From contig NZ_LWHQ01000022.1 of NCBI RefSeq assembly GCF_001653715.1, positions 120,751-184,750 on the forward strand: a stretch of 64,000 nucleotides of DNA, in the 5' to 3' direction. A program made the position numbers and the translations under genes. Origin of the DNA: Methylobacterium platani. GTDB lineage: Bacteria; Pseudomonadota; Alphaproteobacteria; Rhizobiales; Beijerinckiaceae. Below are positions 1 through 8,546 of the stretch, in pieces; position 1 is the first letter of the stretch, and every line of letters starts with the position of its first letter. Under the pieces are notes generated by a model that was not told the origin of the DNA, searched no databases, and saw only the letters and a list, made by a program, of their open reading frames with translations.

Positions 1-2
1 AC

Positions 3-74
3 CGCGCGACGGTGGCGGAGGCGGTGGCGCGTTACGGACTCAGCCCGAACCGGCCGGCGCCCTGGACGGTGTGA
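3..74 (+). CDS. C-terminal end of an unidentified protein (truncated by window edge)
   Basis: One frame is open from the window edge to a TGA at 72-74 and reads as a plausible C-terminus, ending in RPAPWTV. It has the GC-rich third positions of the neighbouring genes. Only 23 residues are visible, so no family can be named. It runs in the same direction as the MoxR operon but is separated from it by about 370 bases that contain a repeat element, so it is probably not part of that operon. It could also be chance. Confidence 0.35.
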   Translation, partial: RATVAEAVARYGLSPNRPAPWTV

Positions 75-442
75 GGGACCTTAAGACGTGAGGCGGGATG
101 CTCATCCAGGGGGCGCTCTCCCCTCTCCCGTGTGGGAGAGGGGCCGGGGGTGAGGGTGCTACGGTCTTGAGTCGTGCTCTGACCGTCCCGCCGCAAACAC
201 CATGCTCAGCGATCAATACTGAAGCGTGTCACCCTCACCCCTACCCCTCTCCCACCCGGGAGAGGGGATCCCGCCATCTTCATTCGAGCAGCGCGAGCCG
301 GGTTCGCTACAGGCGCCTTTGCCTCCGCCGCGGACTTAAGCACACCCCTGTCCCCCTCCCCCCGGGATTGACGCACCGGGGAAGACGCGGCCTGATCGCC
401 GCAACGCCGGCACGACGCACCGGCCCGAGGGAGACGCACGGA
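75..442. other. Intergenic region upstream of the MoxR operon
   Basis: No gene is supported here. The region contains the inverted REP doublet described separately (117-267) and then about 175 bases of leader before the moxR ATG. The open frame of the MoxR protein continues upstream to base 98, but that extension runs through the palindromic repeat and shows no family similarity, so I treat it as non-coding. Confidence 0.6.
117..267. repeat. REP doublet (REPIN-like), copy A
   Basis: Two copies of a roughly 40-base unit lie head to head. Each contains the palindrome CCCCTCTCCC-N4-GGGAGAGGGG (120-143 and 244-267) flanked by a GGTGAGGGTG-type tail (to about 158) or its complement CACCCTCACCCC (from 230). 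About 70 unrelated bases separate them. The same architecture and nearly the same sequence recur at 27498-27650. Inverted pairs of short palindromes of this kind are the hallmark of REP/REPIN elements, which are non-autonomous and usually mobilised by a RAYT transposase; none is present in this window. Confidence 0.8.
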
Positions 443-1471
443 ATGGCGCGAGGCGCTGAGCAGGCCGTGGCGCGGAGCGTCACGAGGACCGGCCTCGATG
501 GACCGACGCCCGACGATCCGGTGCGCGCCCGGCTCGAGGCCCTGCGGACCGGCCTGGAGGCGGGCTTGATCGGCGCGTCCGGCCTCGTCGAGCGGCTCTT
601 GATCGGGCTCCTCACCGGCGGCCATCTCCTGATCGAGGGCGCGCCGGGCCTCGCCAAGACCCGTGCGGTCAAGCGCCTCGCCGACGGGCTCCACACGGGC
701 TTCGCCCGCATCCAGTGCACCCCCGACCTGATGCCCGCCGACCTCACCGGCACCACGGTCTGGCGGCCCGACGGCGGCCGGTTCGAGTTCCTCGCGGGTC
801 CCCTGTTCCACTCCCTGGTGCTGGTCGACGAGGTCAACCGGGCGCCGCCCAAGGTGCAGTCGGCCCTCCTCGAGGCGATGGCCGAGCGGCAGGTCACGGT
901 GGCGGGCGTCACCCACCCGCTGCCCGATCCCTTCATGGTGGTGGCGACCCAGAACCCGATCGAGCATGCCGGCACCTTCCCGCTGCCGGAGGCGCAGCTC
1001 GACCGGTTCCTGCTCCACGTCGTGGTCGAGATGCCGGACGAGGCCTCCGAGCGCCGCATCCTCGACCTCGTCGAGGGCGAGATGACCGAGGAGGCCGCGC
1101 CGATGCCGGTGCGGCTCACGGCGGACGAGCTGCGCGCCGCCCGGGCCGCGGCGCTCAAGACCCACGTCTCGCCGGCCCTCAAGGACTTCCTCGTCCGCCT
1201 CGTCGCCGCCACCCGCGGCGGGCCGGCGGCGGCCGACCTGCGCGGGGCGATCGAGCACCCGGTCTCGCCCCGCGGCACGCTCGCGCTGATGCTCGCCGGC
1301 AAGGCCCGGGCCTACCTGCACGGGCGCGACCACGTCGTGCCGGACGACGTCGTGGCGCTCACCGGCGATGCGCTCGCCCACCGCCTCGCGCTCACCTGGC
1401 GCGCCGCGGCGGAAGGGCAGACCGCCCGCGCCCTGGTGGCGGGCCTCCTCGACCGGGTGCGCCCGCTCTGA
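443..1471 (+). CDS. MoxR-family AAA+ ATPase
   Basis: A 342-residue MoxR-type AAA+ ATPase, a class of chaperone-like ATPase that activates or assembles proteins carrying von Willebrand A domains. A Walker A motif (EGAPGLAKT, about residues 65-73), a Walker B (LVLVDEVNRAP) and a sensor segment (VVATQNPIEHAGTFPLPEAQ) are all visible, and the length is normal for the family. The ATG at 443 is chosen because similarity begins shortly after it and upstream sequence is repeat. It is the first gene of an operon: the next ORF starts 3 bases after its stop. MxaR of the methanol dehydrogenase cluster is a paralogue, but the following gene set is the Bat type rather than mxa. Confidence 0.92.
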   Translation: MARGAEQAVARSVTRTGLDGPTPDDPVRARLEALRTGLEAGLIGASGLVERLLIGLLTGGHLLIEGAPGLAKTRAVKRLADGLHTGFARIQCTPDLMPADLTGTTVWRPDGGRFEFLAGPLFHSLVLVDEVNRAPPKVQSALLEAMAERQVTVAGVTHPLPDPFMVVATQNPIEHAGTFPLPEAQLDRFLLHVVVEMPDEASERRILDLVEGEMTEEAAPMPVRLTADELRAARAAALKTHVSPALKDFLVRLVAATRGGPAAADLRGAIEHPVSPRGTLALMLAGKARAYLHGRDHVVPDDVVALTGDALAHRLALTWRAAAEGQTARALVAGLLDRVRPL

Positions 1472-1473
1472 CG

Positions 1474-2403
1474 ATGATCCCGACCCCGGCACGGCCGCGT
1501 CCCGGCACCGATCCGCTCCAGGCCCCCGGCATCGCCGTCGAATCCGGCGCGCTCATGGGCCTGCGCCACCTCGCCCGCCGCGGCGCCGGGGCGGCGAGCC
1601 GGGTCCGCACGGGGCTGCCCGGCGGCATCGTCACCCGGCGGCGCGGGCGCGGCAGCGAGCCCGACGACGTCCGCCTCTGGGCGGAGGGCGACGACGTGCG
1701 CCACATCGACCGCAACGCCACCGCCCGCACCGGCATTCTCCACGTCCGCACCCACCACGAGGAGCGCGACCGCGCCGTGGTGATGCTCGCCGACTTCCGG
1801 CCCTCGATGCTGGTCGGCACCCGCCGGGCCCTGCGCTCGGTCGCGGCCGCGGAGGCGCTGGCGCTGCTCGGCTGGCGCATCGCCGCCGATGGCGGCCGGG
1901 TCGGGCTGCTCAGCGTCGGCGGGGCGGAGTCGGTGGCGCTGCCGCCGCGGGGCGGCGGGCGCGGCATGGCGGCCCTGTGCCAGGGCCTCGCCCGGGCGCA
2001 CGGGGCGGCGCTCGCGGCCGACCCGCAGGCCGATCCCCCGCTGGGCCCGGCCCTGGAGCGGGCCCGCGCCCTGCTGCCGGCGGGCGGGCACCTGGTCCTG
2101 GCGAGCGCCCTCGACGCCCCGGGCGAGGAGTTTGCGGAGACCCTGGCGGTCCTGGCCGAGCGGGTCTCGGTCAGCCTGATCCTGGTGAGCGACGCCTTCG
2201 AGCGCGAGGCCCCGCCGGGCCTCTACCCCTACGCCACCCCGGACGGGCAGCGCGGCACCGCGCGGATCGGGGGACGGAGGCCGGCGCCGGAGGAGCGGGT
2301 CGCGGGCCTCGCCCGCCTCGGCGTCACGGTGGTGCGCCTCGACACCGAGACCGGGCCGGACGGCTTCGCCCCCCTGCTGGAGCGGCTCGATGCCGTGCTG
2401 TGA
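1474..2403 (+). CDS. DUF58 domain protein
   Basis: A 309-residue DUF58 protein, usually encoded beside MoxR ATPases. The diagnostic DUF58 core is present: an R-x-G-x-G-S-E-x-D-D-V-R-L-W-x-x-G-D-D-V-R pattern near residues 53-73, then HIDRNATARTG and a VWA-like strand with MLADFRPSM. No signal peptide or clear membrane segment is seen. It begins 3 bases after moxR and its last 14 bases overlap the next ORF, which indicates translational coupling. Its molecular role is unknown; by analogy it is a partner or substrate of the MoxR ATPase. Confidence 0.88.
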   Translation: MIPTPARPRPGTDPLQAPGIAVESGALMGLRHLARRGAGAASRVRTGLPGGIVTRRRGRGSEPDDVRLWAEGDDVRHIDRNATARTGILHVRTHHEERDRAVVMLADFRPSMLVGTRRALRSVAAAEALALLGWRIAADGGRVGLLSVGGAESVALPPRGGGRGMAALCQGLARAHGAALAADPQADPPLGPALERARALLPAGGHLVLASALDAPGEEFAETLAVLAERVSVSLILVSDAFEREAPPGLYPYATPDGQRGTARIGGRRPAPEERVAGLARLGVTVVRLDTETGPDGFAPLLERLDAVL

Positions 2404-2815
2404 CGAAGCGCTCGCCGGGCTTCGCGGCCTGCACGCCCCGCCCGATCCGGGGCTGGTGCGGCTCGACATCCTGGCGGCGATCGTCGCCGGCCTGGCGCTC
2501 GCCGGCCTCGCGGCCTGGCTCTGGCCGCGCCGGCGCGGCCGCCCGATCCGCCGCGCGGCGCTCGCCGAACTCGCCGCCGCCCGCACCCTGCCGCCGGACG
2601 AGCGGCGCCTCGCCCTCGCGCGCCTCGCCCGGCGGCTCGCCCGCAGCCTCGGGGTCGAGGGACCGGCGGGGCTCGATGCGCGCTTGCGCACCGATTTCTT
2701 CCGAACCGGTCCCGGCCGGGCGCTGACCGAGAACCTCTACGCCCCGGGCCCGGCGCCCGACCTCGCCGCGACGGAGGCCGGCCTCGCCCGCCTCGTCGCG
2801 CGGCTGCGGGCTTGA
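2390..2815 (+). CDS. DUF4381-type small membrane protein
   Basis: A 141-residue protein with a single hydrophobic segment at about residues 25-45 (LDILAAIVAGLALAGLAAWL) followed by an Arg-rich basic stretch, consistent with a cytoplasmic domain behind one membrane anchor. Position and architecture match the DUF4381 proteins found between DUF58 and VWA genes in bat-type operons. The start overlaps the DUF58 gene by 14 bases, so translation is probably coupled. The N-terminal 20 residues precede the anchor and might be cleaved or cytoplasmic; function is unknown. Confidence 0.8.
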   Translation: MPCCDEALAGLRGLHAPPDPGLVRLDILAAIVAGLALAGLAAWLWPRRRGRPIRRAALAELAAARTLPPDERRLALARLARRLARSLGVEGPAGLDARLRTDFFRTGPGRALTENLYAPGPAPDLAATEAGLARLVARLRA

Positions 2816-2822
2816 GGGACCG

Positions 2823-3791
2823 ATGGCCGGCCTCGCCTCCCTCGATTTCGCCGCGCCGCTCGCCGGACTGCTGCTGCCGCTGCCGCTCCTCGCCGCCCGG
2901 TTCCTGCCGCCGAAGGCCGGCACCAGCGGCGCCCTGACGGTGCCCGCCTCCCTCGTCGCCGGGCTCGAGAGCGGCGGGCCGCTCAGGCTCGGCACGCGGG
3001 GGCGCGCCGCCCTGACCTGGATGCTCTGGATCGCCCTCGTCGCCGCCCTCGCCGGCCCGCGGCTGGTGCTGCCCGGCGCCGCGCTGCCGGCCTCGGGACG
3101 CGACATCGTGCTCGCCCTCGACCTCTCGGGCAGCATGGAGCGGATCGACTTCGCGCTCGACGGCCGCACCACCTCGCGGCTCGCCGCGGTCAAGCGCGTC
3201 GGCGCCGACTTCATCCGCCGCCGGGCCGGCGACCGGGTCGGCCTCGTGATCTTCGCCGATCAGGCCGACGTGGCGGCCGCCCCGTCCTTCGACACGCAGG
3301 CCGTCGCCCGGGCGCTGGAGGAGGCGCAGATCGGCCTCGTCGGCCGCTCGACCGGCATCGGCGACGGGCTCGGCCTCGCCCTGAAGCGCCTCGACGCGCT
3401 GCCCGGCCCGTCCAAGGTGGTGGTGCTGCTCTCCGACGGGGCCAACAATGCCGGCCAGACCACGCCGCGGGACGTGGCCTTCCTCGCCCGCGAGCTCGGC
3501 ATCCGGGTCCACACCATCGCGCTCGGCCCCCGCGACCTCGCCGATGCGAACGGCGAGCAGGACGTCGTCGATTCCGAGGCGTTGCGCGACGTCGCGGCGA
3601 CGAGCGGCGGGCGGTTCTTCCGGGTGCGCACCACCGACGACCTCGCCGGCGTGGCCGACAGCATCGACGCGCTCGAGGGCGGCCGCGACCGGGCCCCGCC
3701 GGTCCCCTTGCGGCGCGACCTCTGGCCGTGGCCGGGCGGGCTGGCGCTGCTCGCGGCCCTCGTCCTGCTGCTGACCCGGAGGGCGGCGTGA
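2823..3791 (+). CDS. VWA domain membrane protein, BatA-like
   Basis: A 322-residue protein with the BatA layout: two N-terminal hydrophobic segments (residues ~10-30 and ~60-80), a von Willebrand A domain with an intact MIDAS start (LALDLSGSM, about residues 97-105) plus a later LLSDGANN loop, and a C-terminal membrane helix (residues ~300-318). MIDAS residues DxSxS are conserved, so metal binding is expected. BatA-type proteins sit in the cytoplasmic membrane with the VWA domain outside and are linked to stress or envelope functions in several phyla. The gene begins 7 bases after the DUF4381 gene and overlaps the next gene by 4 bases. Confidence 0.88.
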   Translation: MAGLASLDFAAPLAGLLLPLPLLAARFLPPKAGTSGALTVPASLVAGLESGGPLRLGTRGRAALTWMLWIALVAALAGPRLVLPGAALPASGRDIVLALDLSGSMERIDFALDGRTTSRLAAVKRVGADFIRRRAGDRVGLVIFADQADVAAAPSFDTQAVARALEEAQIGLVGRSTGIGDGLGLALKRLDALPGPSKVVVLLSDGANNAGQTTPRDVAFLARELGIRVHTIALGPRDLADANGEQDVVDSEALRDVAATSGGRFFRVRTTDDLAGVADSIDALEGGRDRAPPVPLRRDLWPWPGGLALLAALVLLLTRRAA

Positions 3792-4708
3792 CCGAGGCCT
3801 TCACCCTCCTGCGCCCCTGGTGGCTCCTCGCCCTGCCCGTCCTCGGGCTCCTCGCCTGGCGCGCCGCCCACCGCGCGGCCCCCTTGGGCGACTGGGCCCG
3901 GGTCGTCGAGCCGCACCTGATGGCGGCGCTCCAGGCCCGCGGCGCGGTGCGGCCGGGCCGGCGCGGCGGGCAGCGGCTCCTCGTCCTGGCCGGCGCCCTC
4001 CTCGCCCTCGGCCTCGCCGGCCCGGCGCTGGAACGCCGCGACACCGCGGGCTTCCGCAACCTCGACGCCGCGATCGTCGCCCTCGACCTGTCGCGCTCGG
4101 TCGCCGAGGGCGGGCGCCTCGGCGAGGCCCGGGTCCTGGCGCAGGGGCTGGCCGAGGCCGCCGGCACCAAGGCGGTGGCGCTCATCGCCTACGGGGGCGA
4201 CGCCTACCTCGCCGCGCCGCCGACCACCGACCAGGACACCCTCGGGACGATCCTGTTCGCCCTCGACGGGACCACCGTGCCCGACCGCGGCAGCCACCCG
4301 GCCCGGGCGCTGGCGCTCGCCCGCCGGACGCTCGCCGAGAGCGCGGTCGTGACCGGCGACGTCGTGCTGCTGACCGACGGCGGCGGCCTCGACGAGGCGG
4401 CCTCGCGCGAGGCGGCGGCGCTGGCGGCCGAGGGCCACCGGGTGCACACCGTGCTGGTGACCGATCCCGCCCTGCCGCCCGACGCGCCGCGGCCGGACGG
4501 TGCCGGGCTCGCGCGCCTCGCCGCCCTCGGCAACGGTGCGGCCGGCAGCCTCGACGCGCCGGGCCCGGTCGTCGCGGCGATGTCGGAGAGCGTCGCCCGC
4601 CACCTCGCCGAGGGAGGCTACGCGGTGCTCGCCTGGCAGGATCTCGGCCGCTTTCTCGCCGGCCTCGCGCTCGTCCCGGTCCTGCTCCTCTTCCGGCGGA
4701 GCGCCTGA
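3788..4708 (+). CDS. VWA domain membrane protein, BatB-like
   Basis: A second VWA protein, 306 residues, starting with GTG at 3788 inside the previous gene's stop (GTGA overlap). It has N-terminal hydrophobic segments (RPWWLLALPVLGLLAW and a helix near 60-75), a VWA domain with the MIDAS motif VALDLSRSV (DxSxS kept) and VLLTDGGG, and a final membrane helix near residue 295. The layout parallels the previous gene, as in BatA/BatB pairs. An upstream in-frame ATG exists at 3728, but it would bury 60 bases in the preceding gene; the 4-base overlap is the normal arrangement here. Confidence 0.85.
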   Translation: MTEAFTLLRPWWLLALPVLGLLAWRAAHRAAPLGDWARVVEPHLMAALQARGAVRPGRRGGQRLLVLAGALLALGLAGPALERRDTAGFRNLDAAIVALDLSRSVAEGGRLGEARVLAQGLAEAAGTKAVALIAYGGDAYLAAPPTTDQDTLGTILFALDGTTVPDRGSHPARALALARRTLAESAVVTGDVVLLTDGGGLDEAASREAAALAAEGHRVHTVLVTDPALPPDAPRPDGAGLARLAALGNGAAGSLDAPGPVVAAMSESVARHLAEGGYAVLAWQDLGRFLAGLALVPVLLLFRRSA

Positions 4709-5529
4709 TGCGGATCCTCCTCGCCGCCGGGGCGGCCGCGCTCCTGGGCCTCGCCGCCGAGCCCGCCGCCCTCGCCCGCCTCCTCATCGGGGCCGGCCTG
4801 CCAGGGCTCGCCGCGCGCGTCAGCGACGACCCGGCCTGGCGCGGCACCGCCCTCTACGCCGCCGGCCGCTACGCGGAGGCGGCCGCGGCCTTCGCGTCGT
4901 CCCCCTACAACCGCGGCAACGCGCTGGCGCGGGCGGGCGACCTCAAGGGCGCGCTCGCGGCCTACGACGCCGCGCTTGCCCGCGACCCCGCGGACGAGGA
5001 CGCCAAGGCGAACCGCGAGCTGATCGCACGCCTCCTCGACACGCCGGACGCGCCGGGCGGGCGCACCGCCGGACAGGCCAACGCCCAGGCGGACGCCGCC
5101 ACCCGCTACGCCACCAAGACCGAATCGGATGCCGAGGATCCCGGCACCGCCTCGACCGGCGAGGGGCTCGCCGGCCACCGCGAGGCCTCCTCGGCCGCCG
5201 ATTCGCCCGGCAATTCCAAGGCCGCCCGCACCGGCCGGGCCGAGCAGCGGTCGGTCGATCCCGGCCGCGGCCAGGCCCGCGGCTCGGCGAGCGACGCGGA
5301 GGGCGGCGGGCGCCGGGGCGGCGGCAATGCCAGCGTGTCCGAGGTGATCGAGCGCGAGGTGCGCCGGGTCTCGAAGAGCTTCGAGGCCCGCGAGATCCGC
5401 CCCGACCGGCACTGGCTCGCGACGCTGCCGGACGATCCCGGCCGCTTCGTCCGCCTGCGGATCCTCGCCGAGCAGACCCGCCGGCGCGAGGCCGGCACCG
5501 CCGTCCAGCCCGGGAGCAACCCATGGTGA
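4708..5529 (+). CDS. TPR-repeat protein, BatC-like
   Basis: A 273-residue protein overlapping the preceding stop by one base (TGATG). After an N-terminal hydrophobic stretch there are tetratricopeptide-like helices at about residues 45-105 (ALYAAGRYAEAAAAF, then NRGNALARAGDLKGALAAYDAAL), followed by a long low-complexity Ala/Gly/Asp/Ser-rich segment (~115-215) and a conserved-looking basic C-terminus. BatC proteins have this combination of TPR and disordered acidic tail and are thought to scaffold the VWA partners. Position in the operon supports the assignment. Confidence 0.78.
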   Translation: MRILLAAGAAALLGLAAEPAALARLLIGAGLPGLAARVSDDPAWRGTALYAAGRYAEAAAAFASSPYNRGNALARAGDLKGALAAYDAALARDPADEDAKANRELIARLLDTPDAPGGRTAGQANAQADAATRYATKTESDAEDPGTASTGEGLAGHREASSAADSPGNSKAARTGRAEQRSVDPGRGQARGSASDAEGGGRRGGGNASVSEVIEREVRRVSKSFEAREIRPDRHWLATLPDDPGRFVRLRILAEQTRRREAGTAVQPGSNPW

Positions 5530-6773
5530 GGCAACCCATGGCGAGATGGTGTCTCGTCGCCGCCCTGGTGCTCGCCGCGGCGCCGGCCCGGGCGCTGGAG
5601 GACGGCGACCTCGGCCTGACCGTCACCGCCGAGGTGCCGGGCGGGGCGACGCCGTTCCCGCGCGAGATGGTGCTCCTGCACATCCGCGGCACCTACCGGG
5701 CGCAGATCGCCCTCGAGGACCTGCGCCAGCCGAGCCTGCCGCATTTCGGCTGGACCCAGCTCGGCCGCGACCGCTGGACCCGCGCCACGATCCAGGGCCA
5801 GGAGGCGCGCGGCTTCGAGCGCACGGTCGCGGTCTTCCCGCAGGGGCCCGGCCGCTTCGTCATCGATCCCTTCGTCCATCGCCTGACCATCGTCGACGGC
5901 GGCGAGCGCCGGGTGGTCGAGGTGCGCTCCGCCCCCCTGCCGCTCGAGGTCGCGGCCTGGCAGGGACCGGGCGGGCCGGACGCGAAGGAACCCTGGTGGC
6001 TGGCGGCGCAGGACGTGACGGTGACGGACCAGTGGGAGCCCGAGCCCGAAGGGTTGAAGCTCGGCGAGCCGGCCCGCCGCACCGTGACGCTCGACGCCCG
6101 CGGCGTCACCGCCGACGCCCTGCCGCCGCGGCCGACCTTGCGCACCCGCGGCGTCCTCACCTTCGCCGGGCCGGTGGAGCGGCAGACCCGCATCACCCCG
6201 GCGGGGCCGGTGGCCCGCGTCACCTACCGCTGGGACGTGCGCCCCGGCGTGCCCGAGCCGATCACCCTGTCGGCGATCGCCATCCCGTGGTTCGATACCC
6301 GGGCGCGGGTGATGCGCGAGGCCGAGATCCCGGCCCGCATCATCGGCGGGCGCACCGCGACAACCCCGGACGAGGCGCCCCCGCCCCCGGCCTCGCCCTG
6401 GCGGGCGCTGCTGGCGGGCCTCGCCGCCTTCGGCTTCGGCCTCGGCGCCTGGGGCACCCGCCGCCGCGGCGAGATGCCGGCGGCGGGCGCCCTCCGGGCA
6501 CTCGCCCGGGCCGCGCGGCGGCGCGACGCCCGGGCGTGCCACGCCGCCCTCACCGAGGCCGCACGCCGCGACCCGGGCCTCGCCGCGGCGTGGCGCGCCG
6601 ATCCGGACCTCGCCCGGCGGCTCGCCGCCCTCGACGCGGCGTTGTTCGGCGAGGGGAGCGCTCCGGTGCCGGACCTCCCCGGCCTCGCCCGGGATCTCGG
6701 GCGCGTCAGGCCTCCCGCTTCGATTGCCACCGCGCTCGCGCCTCTCGACGGGACGCGCTCCGCAAAGGCCTGA
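5523..6773 (+). CDS. BatD-like secreted/membrane protein
   Basis: A 416-residue protein that overlaps the TPR gene by 7 bases. It has a signal peptide (MARWCLVAALVLAAAPARALE, counted from the second Met at 5538), extended beta-rich regions in the middle, one membrane helix near residues 285-305 (WRALLAGLAAFGFGLGAW) and a C-terminal Ala/Arg-rich helical cytoplasmic domain. That topology and its position as last gene of the moxR-VWA-VWA-TPR operon fit BatD. Sequence similarity in BatD families is weak, so the call rests on context. Start may be 5523 or 5538. Confidence 0.72.
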   Translation: MVRQPMARWCLVAALVLAAAPARALEDGDLGLTVTAEVPGGATPFPREMVLLHIRGTYRAQIALEDLRQPSLPHFGWTQLGRDRWTRATIQGQEARGFERTVAVFPQGPGRFVIDPFVHRLTIVDGGERRVVEVRSAPLPLEVAAWQGPGGPDAKEPWWLAAQDVTVTDQWEPEPEGLKLGEPARRTVTLDARGVTADALPPRPTLRTRGVLTFAGPVERQTRITPAGPVARVTYRWDVRPGVPEPITLSAIAIPWFDTRARVMREAEIPARIIGGRTATTPDEAPPPPASPWRALLAGLAAFGFGLGAWGTRRRGEMPAAGALRALARAARRRDARACHAALTEAARRDPGLAAAWRADPDLARRLAALDAALFGEGSAPVPDLPGLARDLGRVRPPASIATALAPLDGTRSAKA

Positions 6774-6850
6774 CCCGGCCACAGGCAGGGCTGCCCGGGA
6801 CGAAATCCGCGCCGGCTCCCCCCTCGCACTGGCGCCGGCACGACGAGATG

Positions 6851-6898
6851 GAGACCTTGCGGGCTTCGCCAGCGCCGTCGGACGCTTCCGTTCGAAGG
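6851..6898 (+). repeat. Dispersed intergenic repeat, copy 1
   Basis: Within the 277-base gap between the bat-type operon and the amidohydrolase, the stretch beginning GAGACCTTGCGGGC and ending CCGTTCGAAGG closely resembles the reverse complement of 15969-16020 downstream of the dihydroxyacetone kinase gene. Both contain GCGGGCT, GCCAGCGCCGTCG and CCGTTCGA in the same order. In this copy the central palindrome is degenerate, whereas the other copy is perfect. Confidence 0.6.
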
Positions 6899-7050
6899 TG
6901 CAAGGCATCGCAATCGAGGCATCACAATCGCAGTCCACGCGCCGTCCACGCCAGGCAGTCCCGCGCGGCGCCATGCGCCGCGACCCGGTTGCCTCGACCG
7001 GCATCGACCCTGCATACCGCCCGCTCGACACCGCAGGGTCGCGACCAGCC

Positions 7051-8313
7051 ATGACCGACGCCACCACCGACGCCATGACCGAGCCCACCCCCCGCCTCGG
7101 CGCCCGCGTGATGGCGCTGATCGACGACCTCGCCCATCACACCGACGAGCCCGGCCGGCTCACCCGGCTCTACCTGTCGCCGGCCCACCGGGCGACCGCC
7201 GACGCGGTGCTCGGCCTGATGCGGGCGGCCGGGATGACGGCGCGGATCGACGCCGCCGGCAGCGTGGTCGGGCGGATCGAGGGGCGGGAGCCCGGCCTGC
7301 CGGCCCTGGTGCTCGGCTCGCACATCGACAGCGTGGTCGACGCCGGGCGCTACGACGGCCCGCTCGGGGTGGCGGCCGGCCTCGTCGTCGCCGAGGAGCT
7401 GCGCGGCGCGTCCCTGCCCTTCGCGATCGAGGTGGTGGCCTTCGGCGACGAGGAGAACGTGCGCTTCCCGACCTCGCTCTCGACCTCGAAGGCCTGGGCC
7501 GGGCAGTACCGGTCCGAGTGGCTGGACGGATGCGACGCCGCCGGCACGCCCCTGCGCGAGGCGCTCGCCGCCTTCGGCGGCGACCCGGCGGGCATACCGG
7601 CCCTCGCCCGCCGCCCGGGCGAGATCGCCGGCTACCTCGAGATCCACATCGAGCAGGGACCGGCGCTCGAGGCCGCGGTGCAGCCGGTCGGCGTGGTCTC
7701 GGGCATCGTCGGGCTGACCCGGGCGCGCTGCACCGTGACGGGGGAGGCCAACCATGCCGGCACCGTGCCGATGGGGATGCGCCGCGACGCGCTCGCCGCC
7801 GCCGCCGAGATGGCGCTCGCGGTCGAGCGGCTGGGCGAGGGCGTGGCGGGCGCGGTCGCGACGGTCGGTTCGCTCACCGTGGTGCCGGGCGCCGTCAACG
7901 TGATCGCCGGCCGGGTCGATTTCAGCCTCGACGTGCGCGCGCCGGAGGATGCGGCCCGGCGGGGCCTGTTCGAGGCGATTGAAGCCGCGTGCCGGGCGGT
8001 CGCGCGGCGCCGCGGGGTCGGCTTCTCCTGCGAGACCTTCATGGACAACCCGGCGGTCGCCCTCGATCCGGGCCTGCAGGCGGCCCTCGACCGGGCGGCG
8101 CGGCGCCTCGGCCACGCTCCCCTGCTGCTCCCCTCGGGGGCCACCCACGACGCGGTGGCGATGGCGGCGCTCGGCCCGTCGGCGATGCTGTTCGTGCGCT
8201 GCCGCGGCGGCATCAGCCACAACCCGGCCGAATCGATCACCCTGGAGGATGCCGACGCGGCGACGCGGGTGCTCCTGGGGACGGTGCGGGATCTGGCGGG
8301 GTTGCCGGATTGA
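7051..8313 (+). CDS. M20-family Zn-dependent amidohydrolase (allantoate / N-carbamoyl-amino-acid hydrolase type)
   Basis: A 420-residue hydrolase of the allantoate amidohydrolase / N-carbamoyl-L-amino acid hydrolase / beta-ureidopropionase group, which release ammonia and CO2 from carbamoylated compounds using two metal ions. All five metal ligands of the family can be placed: His91 (GSHIDSV), Asp102 (YDGPLG), Glu135 (GDEEN), His199 (EIHIEQGP) and His390 (GISHNPAE). A dimerisation insert runs from about 215 to 330. The substrate cannot be decided from sequence. No purine or pyrimidine gene is adjacent. The next gene on the same strand is a DadA-like oxidoreductase, so amino-acid release is plausible. 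Confidence 0.85.
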   Translation: MTDATTDAMTEPTPRLGARVMALIDDLAHHTDEPGRLTRLYLSPAHRATADAVLGLMRAAGMTARIDAAGSVVGRIEGREPGLPALVLGSHIDSVVDAGRYDGPLGVAAGLVVAEELRGASLPFAIEVVAFGDEENVRFPTSLSTSKAWAGQYRSEWLDGCDAAGTPLREALAAFGGDPAGIPALARRPGEIAGYLEIHIEQGPALEAAVQPVGVVSGIVGLTRARCTVTGEANHAGTVPMGMRRDALAAAAEMALAVERLGEGVAGAVATVGSLTVVPGAVNVIAGRVDFSLDVRAPEDAARRGLFEAIEAACRAVARRRGVGFSCETFMDNPAVALDPGLQAALDRAARRLGHAPLLLPSGATHDAVAMAALGPSAMLFVRCRGGISHNPAESITLEDADAATRVLLGTVRDLAGLPD

Positions 8314-8365
8314 GGGCCCACCCGGCCCGTCGGCGTGCGGCCGGTCCCTCTCGCTTCTTCCCCCT

Positions 8366-8498
8366 CCCCACCCGCGACCTCATCCCGGGGTGCGAGCGTT
8401 GCTCGCCTCGACGCAGGGCTCCGGATCGCTCCGTGCCGACTGGAGCCCTGCTTCGAGGCCCGCTGCGCGGGCGCCCCGGGATGAGGTCGCGGATGGGG
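8366..8498. repeat. Nested inverted repeat (mosaic palindromic element)
   Basis: The arms at 8366-8390 and 8474-8498 are 25 bases long and complementary with a single mismatch; their core is CGCGACCTCATCCCGGGG. Between them lies a second inverted pair, CCTCGACGCAGGGCTCC (about 8408-8424) and GGAGCCCTGCTTCGAGG (about 8445-8461), plus a small GCGAGC/GCTCGC hairpin. The whole 133-base unit fills most of the gap between the amidohydrolase and the oxidoreductase. Such mosaic palindromes around CATCCCGGGG are typical intergenic elements of Hyphomicrobiales. It could fold as one long hairpin in RNA. Confidence 0.7.
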
Positions 8499-8546
8499 AG
8501 GACTCCTCGGACAATGACGAGCCTCGAGCGGCGAAAGAGTTCTTCG

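Noticed and set aside
443..6773. Methanol-oxidation accessory genes mxaRSACKLD
   Set aside because: The order MoxR-DUF58-DUF4381-VWA-VWA-TPR-BatD and absence of mxaF or mxaI fit the bat-type operon instead.
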